Shown one piece after another: positions 20,703-32,815 of a stretch of DNA of 64,000 nt; the first letter of the stretch is position 1; each line of letters begins with the position of its first letter. The stretch lies in the NCBI GenBank assembly GCA_020747065.1, contig JAGMVK010000010.1, forward strand, positions 1,922,001-1,986,000. The letters are read 5' to 3'. This stretch comes from Cadophora sp. MPI-SDFR-AT-0126. Taxonomy: Eukaryota; Ascomycota; Leotiomycetes; Helotiales; Ploettnerulaceae. Below the pieces are notes generated by a model, which was not told where the DNA came from, ran no database searches, and saw only the letters and a program-made list of their open reading frames with translations. The translations under genes and the position numbers were made by a program.

Positions 20703-23700
20703 TGAGAGAATATGAGGCAATTTGATGCCGATGTGTATCAAGGAGTGTGGAGAAGGAATGTCAAGCCTGAAAGCCTGGTGAAAAGAAAAAGAACCTTTGT
20801 CGGATTCTTTCCAGCTTATATAGATCGAGAAAACTCCCTGGAAAGCTCGTGAAGGATGCTCTTTTCTTAGCTCAGCCCATCGACTTCAAGTCCGCACCTC
20901 CATGATGAGAACCTCGATTCTCGAATAATACTCATCCCGTCGCATTGGCCGTGTAGCTTTCGTGGTCTGACTGAGTCTCGATGTTCTCAGAACGCGGCAT
21001 CGAGGGGACAACACGGAACATGACCAATCCTGGCGGCAAGAGATTTGGACATGCTCAAACCATACCTTGACCAATTCACAACGAGGCGTCTAGGCAGTCT
21101 TTCAATAGTCTGTCCTGGCTGCAGGAGAAAGACGCCACTTTGGTCCACACCAGTCTACAGACTATCGTATCCGGCGGCCAGAAACACGCAATCGGGTTCA
21201 TCGTCGGCGTCGAGGAAGAGAATAAGCCAGACCTGAGCTGCACGGGAGACGTTATCTGGGGTATGAATACATCCCAATTGCGAAATGAAAGGATTGAGGT
21301 TGTAGAGAAACACTTGTCTGTGCCACGCCACTTTGACATCGGAGACTTCATGTAGACTTTAGGGGCCGTGACAAACTTTTAGTCACCGTACCAAGTTAGA
21401 AGAGCTAACCTCCAAACGACATGTAGAGAGGAGTCATGGAACGAACTTGGGGTACATGAAACGACAGAGCAAGAAGCAACGCATCGATAAGACAATGAAT
21501 AGTAGGAGGAAAATCGCACTGTTGAACCTTCGACTTCGTCCGAAGTCGATCCAAGTTGGTCCAGTTGACAAAGTCAAAATGACCTATCTCCGTTCCGGGA
21601 TGATGCTGTTGAATGAAGCTGCAGATTTCGAATTTTCGTATTCAGGACAAGAACCTGCGGACTTGGAATACGATCAATTCCTTAGTGTGCCAAGCCCAGG
21701 AGCTGAAGCACTGGCGGATGACTGGCTATTGAAAGCCTCAGCATGTAGAGACTAATTTTCCGACCGAGAAACTGTCATCTATGAAGTCCAAAGTCGTAGT
21801 TTGGTAGACACAAGGGCCTCTGCTGGGATAATGACTTGCCTCATGGAGCGTTGCTACATACACATGAGGCTCAGAGCACTTTCGGGAGGAACCAGGAACG
21901 AAGAGGCCCTGGTGGCACAAAATAGATTGCACTGCCCTACCGGTATGAATAAACCACTGTCAAAGACTGCTTGAAGAAAAGATCTGCCTCTGGATTCTGC
22001 AGGTTCACATGGACATCAGACGATTGTGGAGAGACCCTGGCAGCAGCACTTCTGCATCAGGAACAACAGATGATCCGTAAAGGCTCAGACGATCGACAGA
22101 AAGATCAGATGAAGAACCATTTGGTACTCAGAATTACGGATCTGCTGACCGATATGGGGGTCGTGTAAGCCATGTCTGTGATGACTGATGCTTGACTGAT
22201 GCGGCAATACGGCCGGTCATGAATGACTGATGAGGTCTTGCGTACTGGATTCGACCCGGCTCGTGAGGAAACGACCATACGGGAAATCAATGGAGCAAAT
22301 GGAGCGGCAGAACCATCATATGAGAGGGTCTGTGAGAAGCGGGAATGGGAGGGACGTCGTGCAACAGTCAGGTACATCGATGTATGCCGCAGGGGACGGG
22401 AGGCTATCAGACGTGCTGTAGAGCTGACGGGATAGCTGACGGCAGAAAAGATGCAGTCAGCCAATGTATAGTACATTCGAGGAAGTTTGCATGGCAGGAC
22501 AGGGAGAAGATAGGCTTACCATGGAACTGTTGACTGAGATGTACAGGAACGTGGTGTTGTCATCAGAAATTCGTCAAATTAAGGTTAGCGGGAGCGGGAA
22601 GCACCGTCCAGTGGGTGATGATTGGACAGCTGTGCTTGGTCAGCACCGAGATGTCGGAAACACCTGCACCCGACCACCTCACCGACCATTTTCGATTCTC
22701 TCGACAGAACGGGATATCAGAACGCCAAACCAAAGTTGCAGTGAATAGCTGCCCTTGCATATACATGCTCAGTCCAGTAACCATATTTCTATTTCGGATC
22801 AGGCTGCCTCAATGTGCTTATAGAGGTCTCTATAAGCTACACGGCTGGCCTACTGGCCATGTGGTCGATGGCATGCTTCGCGATGCTAGTTCCTGATTGT
22901 TTCCACTCGTACCGCCTTCCTCAGATGAAGATATTCCTCTGAATTTCATTCGATATGTTCGACATGGACTTCGACTTCGTTTGTGGACTTCACGGCACAG
23001 CTTCTTTATCCAAGAAAACGGAACTCGACCGCCGTCTACCCCTTGAGGGAAGTTCAATGCCAAGTTGTCGAGTGGAACAGGGACAGAAATCTTTGAAGGA
23101 TTTGCTGAGTCCATCATGGCACAACTGCTCGCATCATGCTTCTCATTCTTTTCCATTGCGCCAGTTCAGCGATTTGGTTGGGTGATGCTCAGTGATGAAG
23201 GATTTCAAGCTATTTAAGCGAGCCCCTGAAACCTTATCGTCCCCGCAATCACAATCGCCCCTCCACGAGTCAACATCGCAACCGTCTGAAAGAGAACAAT
23301 CCAAATTCCGAGTTCGTTTGGGACAATTTCGATCCAGAAATAGTATCCAGAATTCATCATCTCAAATGCATAACATACGCAGATAATGCGATCCATATCA
23401 AAACTGGACCACTGCCTGCCCAATCTCCACTGGTTGTGGCTGGCGAGTTTCAAACCTGAGGCTTGCGAGGTTTGAGATCTTCACCATCATCTGTCCTTTA
23501 TTTGGAAATGACCAGTCCGCGTTGATCTTCATCTTCATATCCGCAGATCATATTATACAAGTGCATTATTGTTCGCATCGTCATTTTCAAGATTTCAGGT
23601 CGACGATTTTTGCAAGACGAGCATGAGCGCTGGGAGGTGATGAAGGTCCCCAGACATCGGCTGGCTCCCAAACTCATCTGCTCGGAGTGATCCGCATCCT

Positions 23701-24231
23701 TCAATGACTCGAGAGATGCCTGTTGTGTGTCACAAACTCTTGTTCCAAATCCTCCAGGCGCACACCAAATGCCATCCGATGACAAGCAAAGTTTTCCTCT
23801 CAAACCCACTCCCCATACCCCTCCACTCTCCGCCATAACCACAATAGCAGCCACAACACCATGCCATCTCAACGTCTCAAAACAAAAACTGGGTGCATCC
23901 CCGCCAACCTTTCGTCTCAAGTGACTGGGTAGGGTTATTGGTGGGGATTTCACGCGTGCTTCAGGCCAAGCAGGTTTCATACCTTCTCAAATCCACATGT
24001 ATTCCTCGGCAACTTCTCGTAGATCAGGTTTGCTCATCTACTTGTGATCGCCCTCTCCGCATTGATCGTTTGCTCTTTTATTGATACCTTCTGCATGTTG
24101 TCGTTGAGCTAGACTCACCTTACACTCCTTCTCCATAATTTTTGCTGGTAATACACAAGCGCGACGATATCTTCAGCACCTCTCGCTTCTCTGGACAGAC
24201 GCCTTTGATAGGAGAGATCAACTTCGGCAAA
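20703..24231. other. gene-poor region, 3.5 kb
   Basis: The longest gene-free stretch of the window. Frames such as 21447-21755 plus, 22105-22476 minus and 23498-23980 minus are unremarkable in composition, overlap frames on the other strand and match no family I know. The laccase promoter lies at its left end and the promoter of the Kre9-like gene at its right end. It may contain a decayed mobile element, but I cannot show one. Confidence 0.4.
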
Positions 24232-25077
24232 ATGAAGGTTTCTATCACCACCGCGCTGGTGGCGCTTGTGTCTTTGGTACAGGCAACAATCACGAAGCCC
24301 GCAGCTGGGGATCAGTGGGTTGTGGGAGAGCAGACTACCATCCAGTGGGACACAGCAGGATTCAGCGACAAGGTCGATATCGCCTTAGTCCCAGCAGGTG
24401 CAACAGACACATCAGTAGTCATCGCTCAGATCGCGACTCAAACTGCCAACACAGGCTCTCAGACCTGGACACCACCATCTACAATGAGTGCAGGGGATGT
24501 CTCCGTTATTATCGTCAACTCAGGGCAATCATCTGCCGTAAACTCTGTCTCTGTTGCCCAGACCTCGAGCACCTCGGGAGTCTTTGTCATTGTTCTCTCA
24601 TCCGGGGTAGGTAGCTTTCAGAACCAACGGATAGAATATGTCTAACAAATGACAAGCAGTCAGACAAGTCCAAGGGATCGCACAAGAACAGTACCACAAC
24701 CGTCAATCCATCAATCATCACCATCTCCTCAACCGCAACAGTATGCACCCCATCTCCAACTTCCAGTTTCTTCAAATACTAACCGGAATCTCTAGTTGAC
24801 AAGTCAAGTCACTGTACAGCCAAACGTAACCACACCTCAAACTTCGGTAGTAACCGAAACCAAAACAACTGCCCCATTCGCCTATTCAAACTCGACAACA
24901 ACCACAGTAGCAGCAGGCATCACAGCTTCATCTACAACGCGTGCCAGTGTCAGTGGAACAGGCGCTGGAGGATCGCAACCGACTTTCACGGGTGCAGCTT
25001 CCGTGCTGGATACGAGCAGAGCTCAGACGTTTGTCTCAGGCGGACTTGCGGTTGTGATGGGGCTTCTTTTCTTGTGA
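24232..25077 (+). CDS. GPI-anchored Kre9/Knh1-like cell-wall protein
   Basis: A secreted protein of 245 aa, probably anchored in the wall or membrane. The exons are 24232-24606, 24660-24740 and 24796-25077. The signal peptide is MKVSITTALVALVSLVQA. The Kre9/Knh1 N-terminal-like domain follows immediately (TKPAAGDQWVVGEQTTIQWDT, then DVSVIIVNSGQ), as in the widespread fungal Ser/Thr-rich GPI family. The rest is a Thr/Ser-rich stalk ending in a hydrophobic tail (GGLAVVMGLLFL) typical of GPI addition. An ATG 30 codons upstream (24142) is in frame, but using it would displace the signal peptide. The first intron may end at 24656 instead of 24659, a one-codon difference, and its GTAGGT donor is weak. 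The role is probably wall beta-glucan assembly or adhesion, inferred from the family. Confidence 0.8.
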
Positions 25078-27193
25078 GAAAGCAAATTGGATCGTTAGTG
25101 GTATAATGGACATCATGGTCAGGAACCAAACGGAGATCGGGGTCCCGTTATCTTGGCACAGGATGGCCTTGGAATTCTGGGTGGATGGAGTCGGTAAAGG
25201 AAGGTTGGGTTAGGTTGGGTTTGGTTTGTTTTGGGCTGACGGTCGATCCGTCGCTGTACGAATTTTAATGCCGAAATAGTCGTAAGGCTGAATGCGAAAT
25301 ACCAGGCGAGCAAAGTTTGCAAATTGTGGAAAAAATGATGTTGGATCTGCATGTTTCTTGAAATCACGGTCAACCTTTGACGTCAAGCACTGTCCTATCG
25401 TATTGATGGCCCGATACCCAGATGACAGCTGATGGCTGATGGCTGACATGAGACGGAAGTTCACAGATCTTGATGGTCCGATGGTGGGTCGATGGTGGGT
25501 CAGAACTCTGAAGTTTGATTTTTTGACAGACACTGTAAGCTTACTTCCACGCCGTCTGCCATGAAGAGGCTCTTTTTAGCCAATCCTGAAAACACGGTGT
25601 GCCTCAAACCGCACGTGACTCGCCCCCCTTTTGCTTCCGAGGCTTCGTTACGGTTGAGTTGCCGAAGCGGGGTTAAAGTTTCGAATATCAAGACGCCGAG
25701 ATCCTGCTGATTGTCCCAAGAAGTAGAACACAGATTGCCTTGATCCTCCTGGTCTCAATATCTTACTGTCGCATATTTCCAGCTCAGAGGGCTGCATTCT
25801 CGTCGGCCCCCCACTCCATATTTCGACAGAGAACCGAGGGGAGGTACCTAATTGCTTACACACCCACTTCAGGGGAGTCAGCAACTCTAGGGGGTTAGGG
25901 CAGAGGTACGAAATCTGAAGCTTAGAGAAAGTTACGCTACCTTTTCCAAGTCCAACTAAACAATCAGACACTAACATATTAAGAAAGTACACCGTCTTCA
26001 GCAGGACACATCCGAAATGTCCCATTGTCATCATGGTCACAAATTTTCCAAAATCCAGTCGCGATTAAATTGACGAAAAACGCCATGTTGTCACGTTAAG
26101 ATCGCCATATCAGCTGCTGACCCATGACAAACTAGTTGAGTCAAGTCTCGGGGTTGTATTGCTCCTTGAACCGCAAAGTCCGCGAAGTCCATGGCTGTCC
26201 GGGGATACATTGATAAGATAGGGCTTGAGCTCCCAAGGGATCGGGACAACTCGAGCGGGCAATACCCAGATTCTATATCCAACCCTCAACTTCACTCATT
26301 CGAGCGAGTTTCGGCGGTGCAAATTGATACTGGTTGAATGTCTATGGAACCCTCGCTGATAAATCGCGATCACATTCAGCATGCCACCATCAAGGAATGC
26401 CAGTCTCAGGTGCGCCACATCGCCAATCATCGAGGCTCAAATAGCCCCCTGCATCATCCCGTCAGCACTATCACGAAATTTCGTTTTGGCGACCAAACAG
26501 ACTTAGACTCCTCAGACCGTGCAAACTATGCGCTGCGATTCTGATAGGTCAGTTCTCGATATCTCGATGGGCCTCACAGAACCAAATTGTCCGAAGGAGA
26601 GTCCGACCCCTGCCAGCAGTGTAGATTGGCAGCAGAAACGTTGGGCTGCCATTTACCCACGCTGACAACAAGGTGAAGAGCACGTAGCTACCGCGGACTT
26701 ATCGGTGCTTCGGGTCTCGTACCTCTGATTCATCACGAGCCAATCACTTAAAATTTCTTTGTAAGTCTGGATTTCACACAAATCCACTGGCGCACATGCC
26801 AGCCTGAATCAGTAAGTGCAGTCTTCCTCATATGGAGACGATGATTGTATCTCCGATAGTGGCTGTTTGACCGGCATAAAGATGACCCTTCAGCACGCAC
26901 CGAGTATCAAGCTCAGACTCTTGCATGCCACTTGGTACGTACCCATATTTTCTTTCTTGGGGTCCCCAAGAAACTATATATCTTTGCCTCGCCCCCTCTG
27001 ATTGCATTTCGGGAGTTCGAAACCAAGTCTAGAGGCTGTTTGTACCTGGCGTTTGCTCTTCTCAGCCTTATCTCGCGCCGACCCGGACCTTGATCCTTCG
27101 ATTGGTTTGCATCTTCAGCCACCATCTCAGTTCTCATCAGCACTGTATATTATTGTGCGGAAGCGAGAGAAGACCCAACAAGAGTCCACCAAA
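25078..27193. other. intergenic region, 2.1 kb, with short tandem repeats
   Basis: No gene is recognised. Around 25428-25501 there are short direct repeats: GCTGATG/GGCTGATG words followed by two copies of CGATGGTGGGT. A GGTTGGGTTAGGTTGGGTTT run lies at about 25203. The right end is the promoter and 5' UTR of the MFS pump gene. Confidence 0.4.
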
Positions 27194-28977
27194 ATGGCAG
27201 CCAACGGGGAGAACAACATCTCAGCAGCGGACAAAGAGCAAGGAGTCACCGCAAACGATTCCAACAACTTCCTCTCGCCAGAGAAACAGGACGTCAGAGA
27301 TGTCTCGGAAAACACATCCGTCACTGGTCTCGACGAGATCGATCAAGAGAAACAACAAGCCGAAACTCCAGCAGAGGAAGCACCACCTCGTGATATTACA
27401 GGATGGAAATGGATCCTCGTTGTTCTCTCCATCTTGAGTTCCACCTTCCTGTTTGCTCTCGACAACACCATCGTTGCAGACGTCCAACCAGTCATCGTCA
27501 GGCAATTCGACTCAGTGTCCAAAATCAGTTGGCTCAGTGTATCGTTCCTCATCGGCGCTGCTGCAACGAATCTGGTTTGGGGAAAGATTTTTGGTCAGTT
27601 CAATGCCAAATGGACATATATTCTCTGCGTCACATTGTTTGAGGTCGGCTCGGCAATCTGCGGTGCAGCTCCTACCATGGACGCTCTGATAGTTGGACGT
27701 GCAATCTGTGGTGTAGGAGGATCTGGTATGTATGTTGGTGTCATGACACTGCTTGCTGCGACAACTACAATCCATGAGCGTCCGATGTATGTTGGAGGAA
27801 CTGGTCTCACCTGGTAAGTCGTCAAAATCATATGATACATACAACTCTGACCATCCTCAGGGGTCTCGGGACTGTCCTAGGACCAATCATCGGAGGAGCT
27901 TTCACGGATTCATCGGCTGGATGGAGATATGCTTTTTATATCAACTTGTTTATCGGAGGGGCTTGCGCGCCTGTATACCTCTTCATGCTTCCGAACTACG
28001 ATCCTCGTCCAGGGGTCACCCTCAAGGACCGAGCCCGCGAAATGGATTACCTCGGAACACTCCTCACTCTAGGTGCCTTTGTCTCAGGAGTCATGGCCAT
28101 CTCATTCGGCGGCGTACAATATGATTGGAACAGTGGAACCATCATCGGGCTCTTCATCTGCTCCGGCATCCTCTTCATCCTCCTCGGTCTCCAACAAGTC
28201 TACACAATCTTCACCAACACATCCCGTCGTATCTTCCCCATCGAATTCTTCAAGTCTCGCACAATCCTGATCTTGTTCGCGATGACTGCCGCTGGTGGAA
28301 CCGCAGTCTTCATCCCCATCTACATGATGCCTATCTATTTCCAGTACACCCGCGGTGACTCCGCTCTTGAAGCGGGCGTCCGTCTACTCCCTTTCATCTT
28401 CCTCATGATCTTTGCGGTCATTGGAAATGGCGCTATTCTCTCTGCATATGGATACTACATGCCGTGGTACACACTCGGAGGGATCTTTGTCATCATTGGT
28501 GGAGCTCTCATGTACACAGTCGGGACACACACCGCCACCGCAACCGTCTACGGTTACAGCATCCTCGTCGGTTTCGGCACCGGTCTCTTCGCTCAAGCTT
28601 CATTCTCGGTCGCCCAAGCCATCGTGGATCCAGAAAATGTCGCATCGGCAGTCGGCTTTATCACCTGCGCGCAAGTCACAGGAGTCACCATCGCCCTTGC
28701 AATAGCCAACTCGGTCTTCCTCAATGGTTCGCAAGATAAGATCGCTGCACTTCTACCTCAAGTTCCGCTCAGCGACATCCAGGCTGCTATTGCTGGTGCA
28801 GGAAGCGACTTTGTTAGCAGTCTGAGCCCAGAGCTTCAGGCGGGTGTGCTTCATGCTATTGTGGACAGTATGAGCAAGACCTACATCCTGGTCATAACAG
28901 CTGGTGCGGTGGTGTTGGTGCTAAGCGCTTTTATGAAGCGAGAGAAGCTGTTTATGGCTGTCGGTGGGGCCGCGTAG
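27194..28977 (+). CDS. MFS drug:H+ antiporter, 14-TM DHA2 type
   Basis: A plasma-membrane efflux pump of 578 aa in two exons, 27194-27813 and 27861-28977. The 47-nt intron splits a Trp codon, restoring GLTWGLGTVLGPIIGGAF. A ~70-residue acidic, hydrophilic N-terminus precedes the membrane domain. The family signature is visible in FLFALDNTIVADVQP (motif D1), LVWGKIFGQF, GRAICGVGGSGMYVGVM and the TM5 motif GPIIGGAFTDSSAGWRYAFYIN. Fourteen hydrophobic segments can be counted roughly. Fungal relatives export mycotoxins, fungicides or host-selective toxins (TOXA-like), but no biosynthetic genes lie next to this copy, so the cargo is unknown. The in-frame ATG at 27002 lies far upstream; the start at 27194 (ACCAAAATGG) gives the usual N-terminus. 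Confidence 0.92.
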
Positions 28978-29603
28978 ATTTCTGTGGAGAGGTTGAGTAG
29001 AGATTGATACCAAGATGTGGGAATGACGTTAGGATAGATAGCTTGAGATGGGAGGCATTAATGGTGTAATTTACATAGCGAGGGTCTTGATAATTGAAGT
29101 CTCCACAATGTAATTGAATGTCACATTATTTACTTCTGTCTTCTTTCATGCCTCGCCCCTTTGCTAAGTCGTCCTTTATTGCTCATGTTGAAAAACATCC
29201 GTCGAAAGACTAGCTGTCGAAAATATACCGAGGTACATGATTGGATAGCATTAACATCACCACTTACCTTCGCAGAAGTAGAACCCTACAAACTTATGAT
29301 TCTATCTTGTCTTGTTCAGGGTACTGACTGTTTTCCCCCTTCCACCCCAATATTTGACTTGATCACGTCGTCTGGTGACACGATAGCTATCTCATAGTCC
29401 CCACTATGGAAAAGCGCCAATAAAGAACATCTGCGTACATGCGTATTGCCAGGAAAGTAGTTTCTCTGCGATAGTGAAGGACGAGCGGCTGAGAAGGTGA
29501 GAAATGTGGAGAAAGCCTAGCAAGCTCCTTCTGCTGCATTTCATGTAGTAATGACATCCACATTCTTTTGTCGGTGACGAGGGGGGCTGCTCCAGATCTG
29601 TTA
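28978..29603. other. convergent intergenic region
   Basis: The 3' flanks of the MFS pump and the PigL_N protein gene meet here. No convincing gene is seen. Confidence 0.5.
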
Positions 29604-32189
29604 CTATTTCCCAGGGGCTTGTTGAGGAGGCGGCTGCTGCTGCTGCTGCGGTTGATACTGTGGAGGAGGCTGGTTTTGTTGTTGTTGCCGCTGAGGTCGG
29701 GAAGACCTGCGCTTGCCATCCGGAGGAGAATTCTCTGTATCCGAATCACTCTCAGAATCCGAGGCGAACTCAGAATCAGAATCATATTCCGACTCAGATG
29801 CAACAAAGCCTCCTGCCGTCCTCTCTCGGCCTCTCCTTATCCTCATCCTATCTCTGTCTTTGAGCAACTGGCTTGCAGCAAGTCCTCCCAGAACAGCAGC
29901 GAACAAGCTGCTTCCCGTGGACGTTTTTCGGCTCTTGTTGTCATCCGGGTTTCGATCTCGGATCCCAGGTCCACCATCATTCCGAACCGATTCTTCAGCA
30001 TCAGAATCATGGCCAAAACCAGAGCGAGGTTTCCTCTGGTCTGCAAAAGTCGTTCTTGGTCTTCCCCTTTCAGTTTCTGACCTCGGAGGCCCTGAACCCC
30101 ATTCACCTTCCCGACGACCATCCGATGCCAACGCATCAACTCCAGCTGCTCCGATCGCAGCAGACATGATACGCTTAGCTTTCTCCCCACTCCAGCTCCC
30201 CTCCTCATTTCTCATACGGAATGCTTCCACCGCACCGGCTATCAAAGCTGCCTTCGCTGCTAGCTGAGACTGGGATGACGACACTTTCTCCCCATTCACG
30301 AAAGTCTTGGGACTGCGGGATCGTCGAGTACGTCGATAATAAGTGTTTTGCTCAGTCCCTGCTTTCGAATCGCTGGTACTCCGGCCTCTTGAGAAATCAC
30401 TTGGCCGGGTACTTCTAGAGTTGGGGCTTGACTGCCTGTCCTCGGCCTTGTCCCCTTCTTTCATGAACTGCGCGAATATTTCTTCGGCTGGCCTTGAGTC
30501 AAATCTCACGTTCTTTCCTGACCTTGAGGTGGATGATGGGCGGGTGGAGATCTTCCCTTCACCTGAGAGTAACTCTTCCATACTTTTGGCAATTGGCTTG
30601 TGCCGAGTCGGAGAACTGCTCGCTCGTGCCCGTGTTTGTTGAGCGGGGGGTCTCAGCCAGTCGTCCACTTTCTCTCTACTCCCGATCTGACTTCTCTTAT
30701 CTGTGCCAAGTCTTTCCTTTGATGTTCTTTTCCCAACTGTACTTTCTGAATCTGAACCGTCGTCAATCTGGCTCGATGGTCGTTGTTTTCTGCTGGCTGG
30801 CTTTCGAGTGTCAGGACCCGACCAGCTAGTTGGACGATTGGTATTCTGAGGTCTTGATTCTTTCGACGGTGAGCTTGGTTTCGTGAACTGATGGTTATCT
30901 CTCAGGAGAGTTGATTGGCTTGTTGCAGCTTCGGAGATGGAATAGTATGATTCGGCGTATGGACGAGGCTGTCGAGGATTCGAAACATCGATTCCAGAGT
31001 CAATCTCAGCTCTAGGCTCAGGATCAGTATCACTCGGGCTTGAAGATTGCTCTTCATCCTTCTCGACTGGCGTGGTAGCTGGAGATGATGTGTCAGGTGT
31101 TCGCGAGACTTCAGAGACCTTTGGAATATCTGACTGCTCGACTTTGATGCGGGGTATCCGACGTCTTCTCGTCGTGGGATTTCCGGGCATTGTTGAGGGC
31201 GCGATTGCTTCATCACCGCGCCTTCTATCGACAATTGGAGACTTCAAATTCGTCGGATTTTGCGGGGTCGCAATGTGGCTCATTGACATTTCCTCCGAGT
31301 CAATCTTCTCAGCCTGTGCTTCCGATAGTTGTTCTGCCATCTCAACAGTTCCAAGTAAGGAAAGATTCGTGGTCCGGAACGAGGCATTTCCACACCAAGA
31401 CTGCGTTGCAGCATCGCTTTGCTCAACCGCCTCATCCAAAAGCCCAGTCTGATCCAGTTTCATCATATACGCCTTCAGAACCTCCATATGGCGATCAAGC
31501 GAATCGCTCTTGAAGCCCAACGACACAAGTTGCGACCTAAATTGTCTCCAGACCTCCTTATCATCATCAGCATACGTCGACAACGACAACACCGACTCCA
31601 TTGCCTGATACCGTTGCGATGCCCGAGCCCTCGTCGCAATGAACAAGACCGCTTTCCTCATATCCTCGAACCGCTCCAAGCGGTCCGAGATATCAGCAAA
31701 ACCAGTTTCCATCCTGCTCTCAATCCTTCCTGCTACATCTCCAACTCGCTCGGTGGCTTTCAAATTGATGGAGTCAACTAAGACAGCAAGCGTCGACGTA
31801 TAAGTAATGATCTTCCATCTCAACTTCTCCAGATCCTCAATCTCCGTCCCGAATCTGAGTTTCTGCCAAAACTTGGTCGCTTTCCCAACCTCCGCACTGT
31901 CTGGCGCCAGCCCCTTGTACTTTGTGAGAAGGGCATCGATGCCTTCAAGAACCCCTTTACAGCCATCGGCTATCTCAGTGAGCTCTTTCGTTTTCTCCGG
32001 CCCGGCATTGAAGATCAGTGAGTCTTTACGCTCTGCTTCATCGCGAACAGTTCGCAAGACGCTGTGGAGACTCCGCACTTCTCGTGCGATCTCGATGTAT
32101 TCCCCGCCGGCTTCCTTGCAATTGCGGTAATTTTTATGCGCAAGCTGGATTAGGAGGATAATATCGCCAACTGAAGTTCCGAATGACAT
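29604..32189 (-). CDS. PigL_N-domain protein with long disordered tail
   Basis: A large 861-aa single-exon protein. Residues 1 to about 270 are helical and match the N-terminal domain of fungal STAND-like and PigL proteins: MSFGTSVGDIILLIQLAHKNYRNC, then EIAREVRSLHSVLRTV and repeated heptad-like stretches (RIESRMETGFADISDRLERF). From about residue 290 the chain is low-complexity, Ser/Arg/Pro-rich, with many SRS and RSxS phosphorylation-like motifs. The end has Asp/Ser runs and a Gln/Pro-rich tail. No NB-ARC, NACHT or repeat domain follows the N-terminal domain, so it is a stand-alone form. Such domains are linked to fungal signalling and self/non-self response, but a role here is inference. 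Confidence 0.75.
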   Translation of the reverse strand: MSFGTSVGDIILLIQLAHKNYRNCKEAGGEYIEIAREVRSLHSVLRTVRDEAERKDSLIFNAGPEKTKELTEIADGCKGVLEGIDALLTKYKGLAPDSAEVGKATKFWQKLRFGTEIEDLEKLRWKIITYTSTLAVLVDSINLKATERVGDVAGRIESRMETGFADISDRLERFEDMRKAVLFIATRARASQRYQAMESVLSLSTYADDDKEVWRQFRSQLVSLGFKSDSLDRHMEVLKAYMMKLDQTGLLDEAVEQSDAATQSWCGNASFRTTNLSLLGTVEMAEQLSEAQAEKIDSEEMSMSHIATPQNPTNLKSPIVDRRRGDEAIAPSTMPGNPTTRRRRIPRIKVEQSDIPKVSEVSRTPDTSSPATTPVEKDEEQSSSPSDTDPEPRAEIDSGIDVSNPRQPRPYAESYYSISEAATSQSTLLRDNHQFTKPSSPSKESRPQNTNRPTSWSGPDTRKPASRKQRPSSQIDDGSDSESTVGKRTSKERLGTDKRSQIGSREKVDDWLRPPAQQTRARASSSPTRHKPIAKSMEELLSGEGKISTRPSSTSRSGKNVRFDSRPAEEIFAQFMKEGDKAEDRQSSPNSRSTRPSDFSRGRSTSDSKAGTEQNTYYRRTRRSRSPKTFVNGEKVSSSQSQLAAKAALIAGAVEAFRMRNEEGSWSGEKAKRIMSAAIGAAGVDALASDGRREGEWGSGPPRSETERGRPRTTFADQRKPRSGFGHDSDAEESVRNDGGPGIRDRNPDDNKSRKTSTGSSLFAAVLGGLAASQLLKDRDRMRIRRGRERTAGGFVASESEYDSDSEFASDSESDSDTENSPPDGKRRSSRPQRQQQQNQPPPQYQPQQQQQPPPQQAPGK

Positions 32190-32815
32190 TTTTAGGTTCT
32201 GTTCAATGTCGAAACAATTAATTAGTTGGGCTCAGCTATTGAGTTGTGCGAGCCTCGAGTAACTATGCTGTGGCTTATGAGAGTGAGCTGTCACGGAGCT
32301 GATGGCGCAGTCAGCTGAAGACCAGCCCCCAACCAGTCACCGAGACACAGCCACCATTCGAGTGAGATGTTTAGCTATCTTCTGCCGCAGAGCCTCCATC
32401 CAGGGTTCCTTGACAAACACCTGCATATAAGACTCGGTAATCTGATTGGGACTCAGTGATAATAGTGAGTAGTGGTCGGCATTCTGGGCACAAAGGTGGT
32501 GAGCACTGGCGATCGTTAGAATTTGTTACACTTGGGACGCAATCTGACATCTCACCATCAGCATCATCACAACAGTCCCACTTCTCAACTCCCTACCACT
32601 GATACAAAACAAAGTGCGATTTCACTAAATGAAGGCAAGGAGACCTGATCCTACATACATTCCCTCGACGACGTACAGTACATGCTCAAGCCAAATATTT
32701 CACGACTGGCCCTAAATCGAGCTAATCAGGAGTGTGAGCCGGGATGGGTTAAAAATGCACGACGCCAGTGCGATGCAAAATGATTCGAATTGGGTATATG
32801 GCGACCTATAAACAA
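32190..32815. other. intergenic region between PigL_N and ALG6 genes
   Basis: It holds the PigL_N gene promoter and the ALG6 3' flank. No open frame with recognisable content is seen. Confidence 0.5.

Noticed and set aside
23498..23980. Minus-strand frame of 160 codons in the long gap
   Set aside because: No signal peptide, domain or splice-supported extension. Its length is within what random frames reach here.
25428..25501. Minisatellite or CRISPR-like array
   Set aside because: Only two or three short copies without regular spacers. CRISPR is not expected in a fungal nuclear genome.
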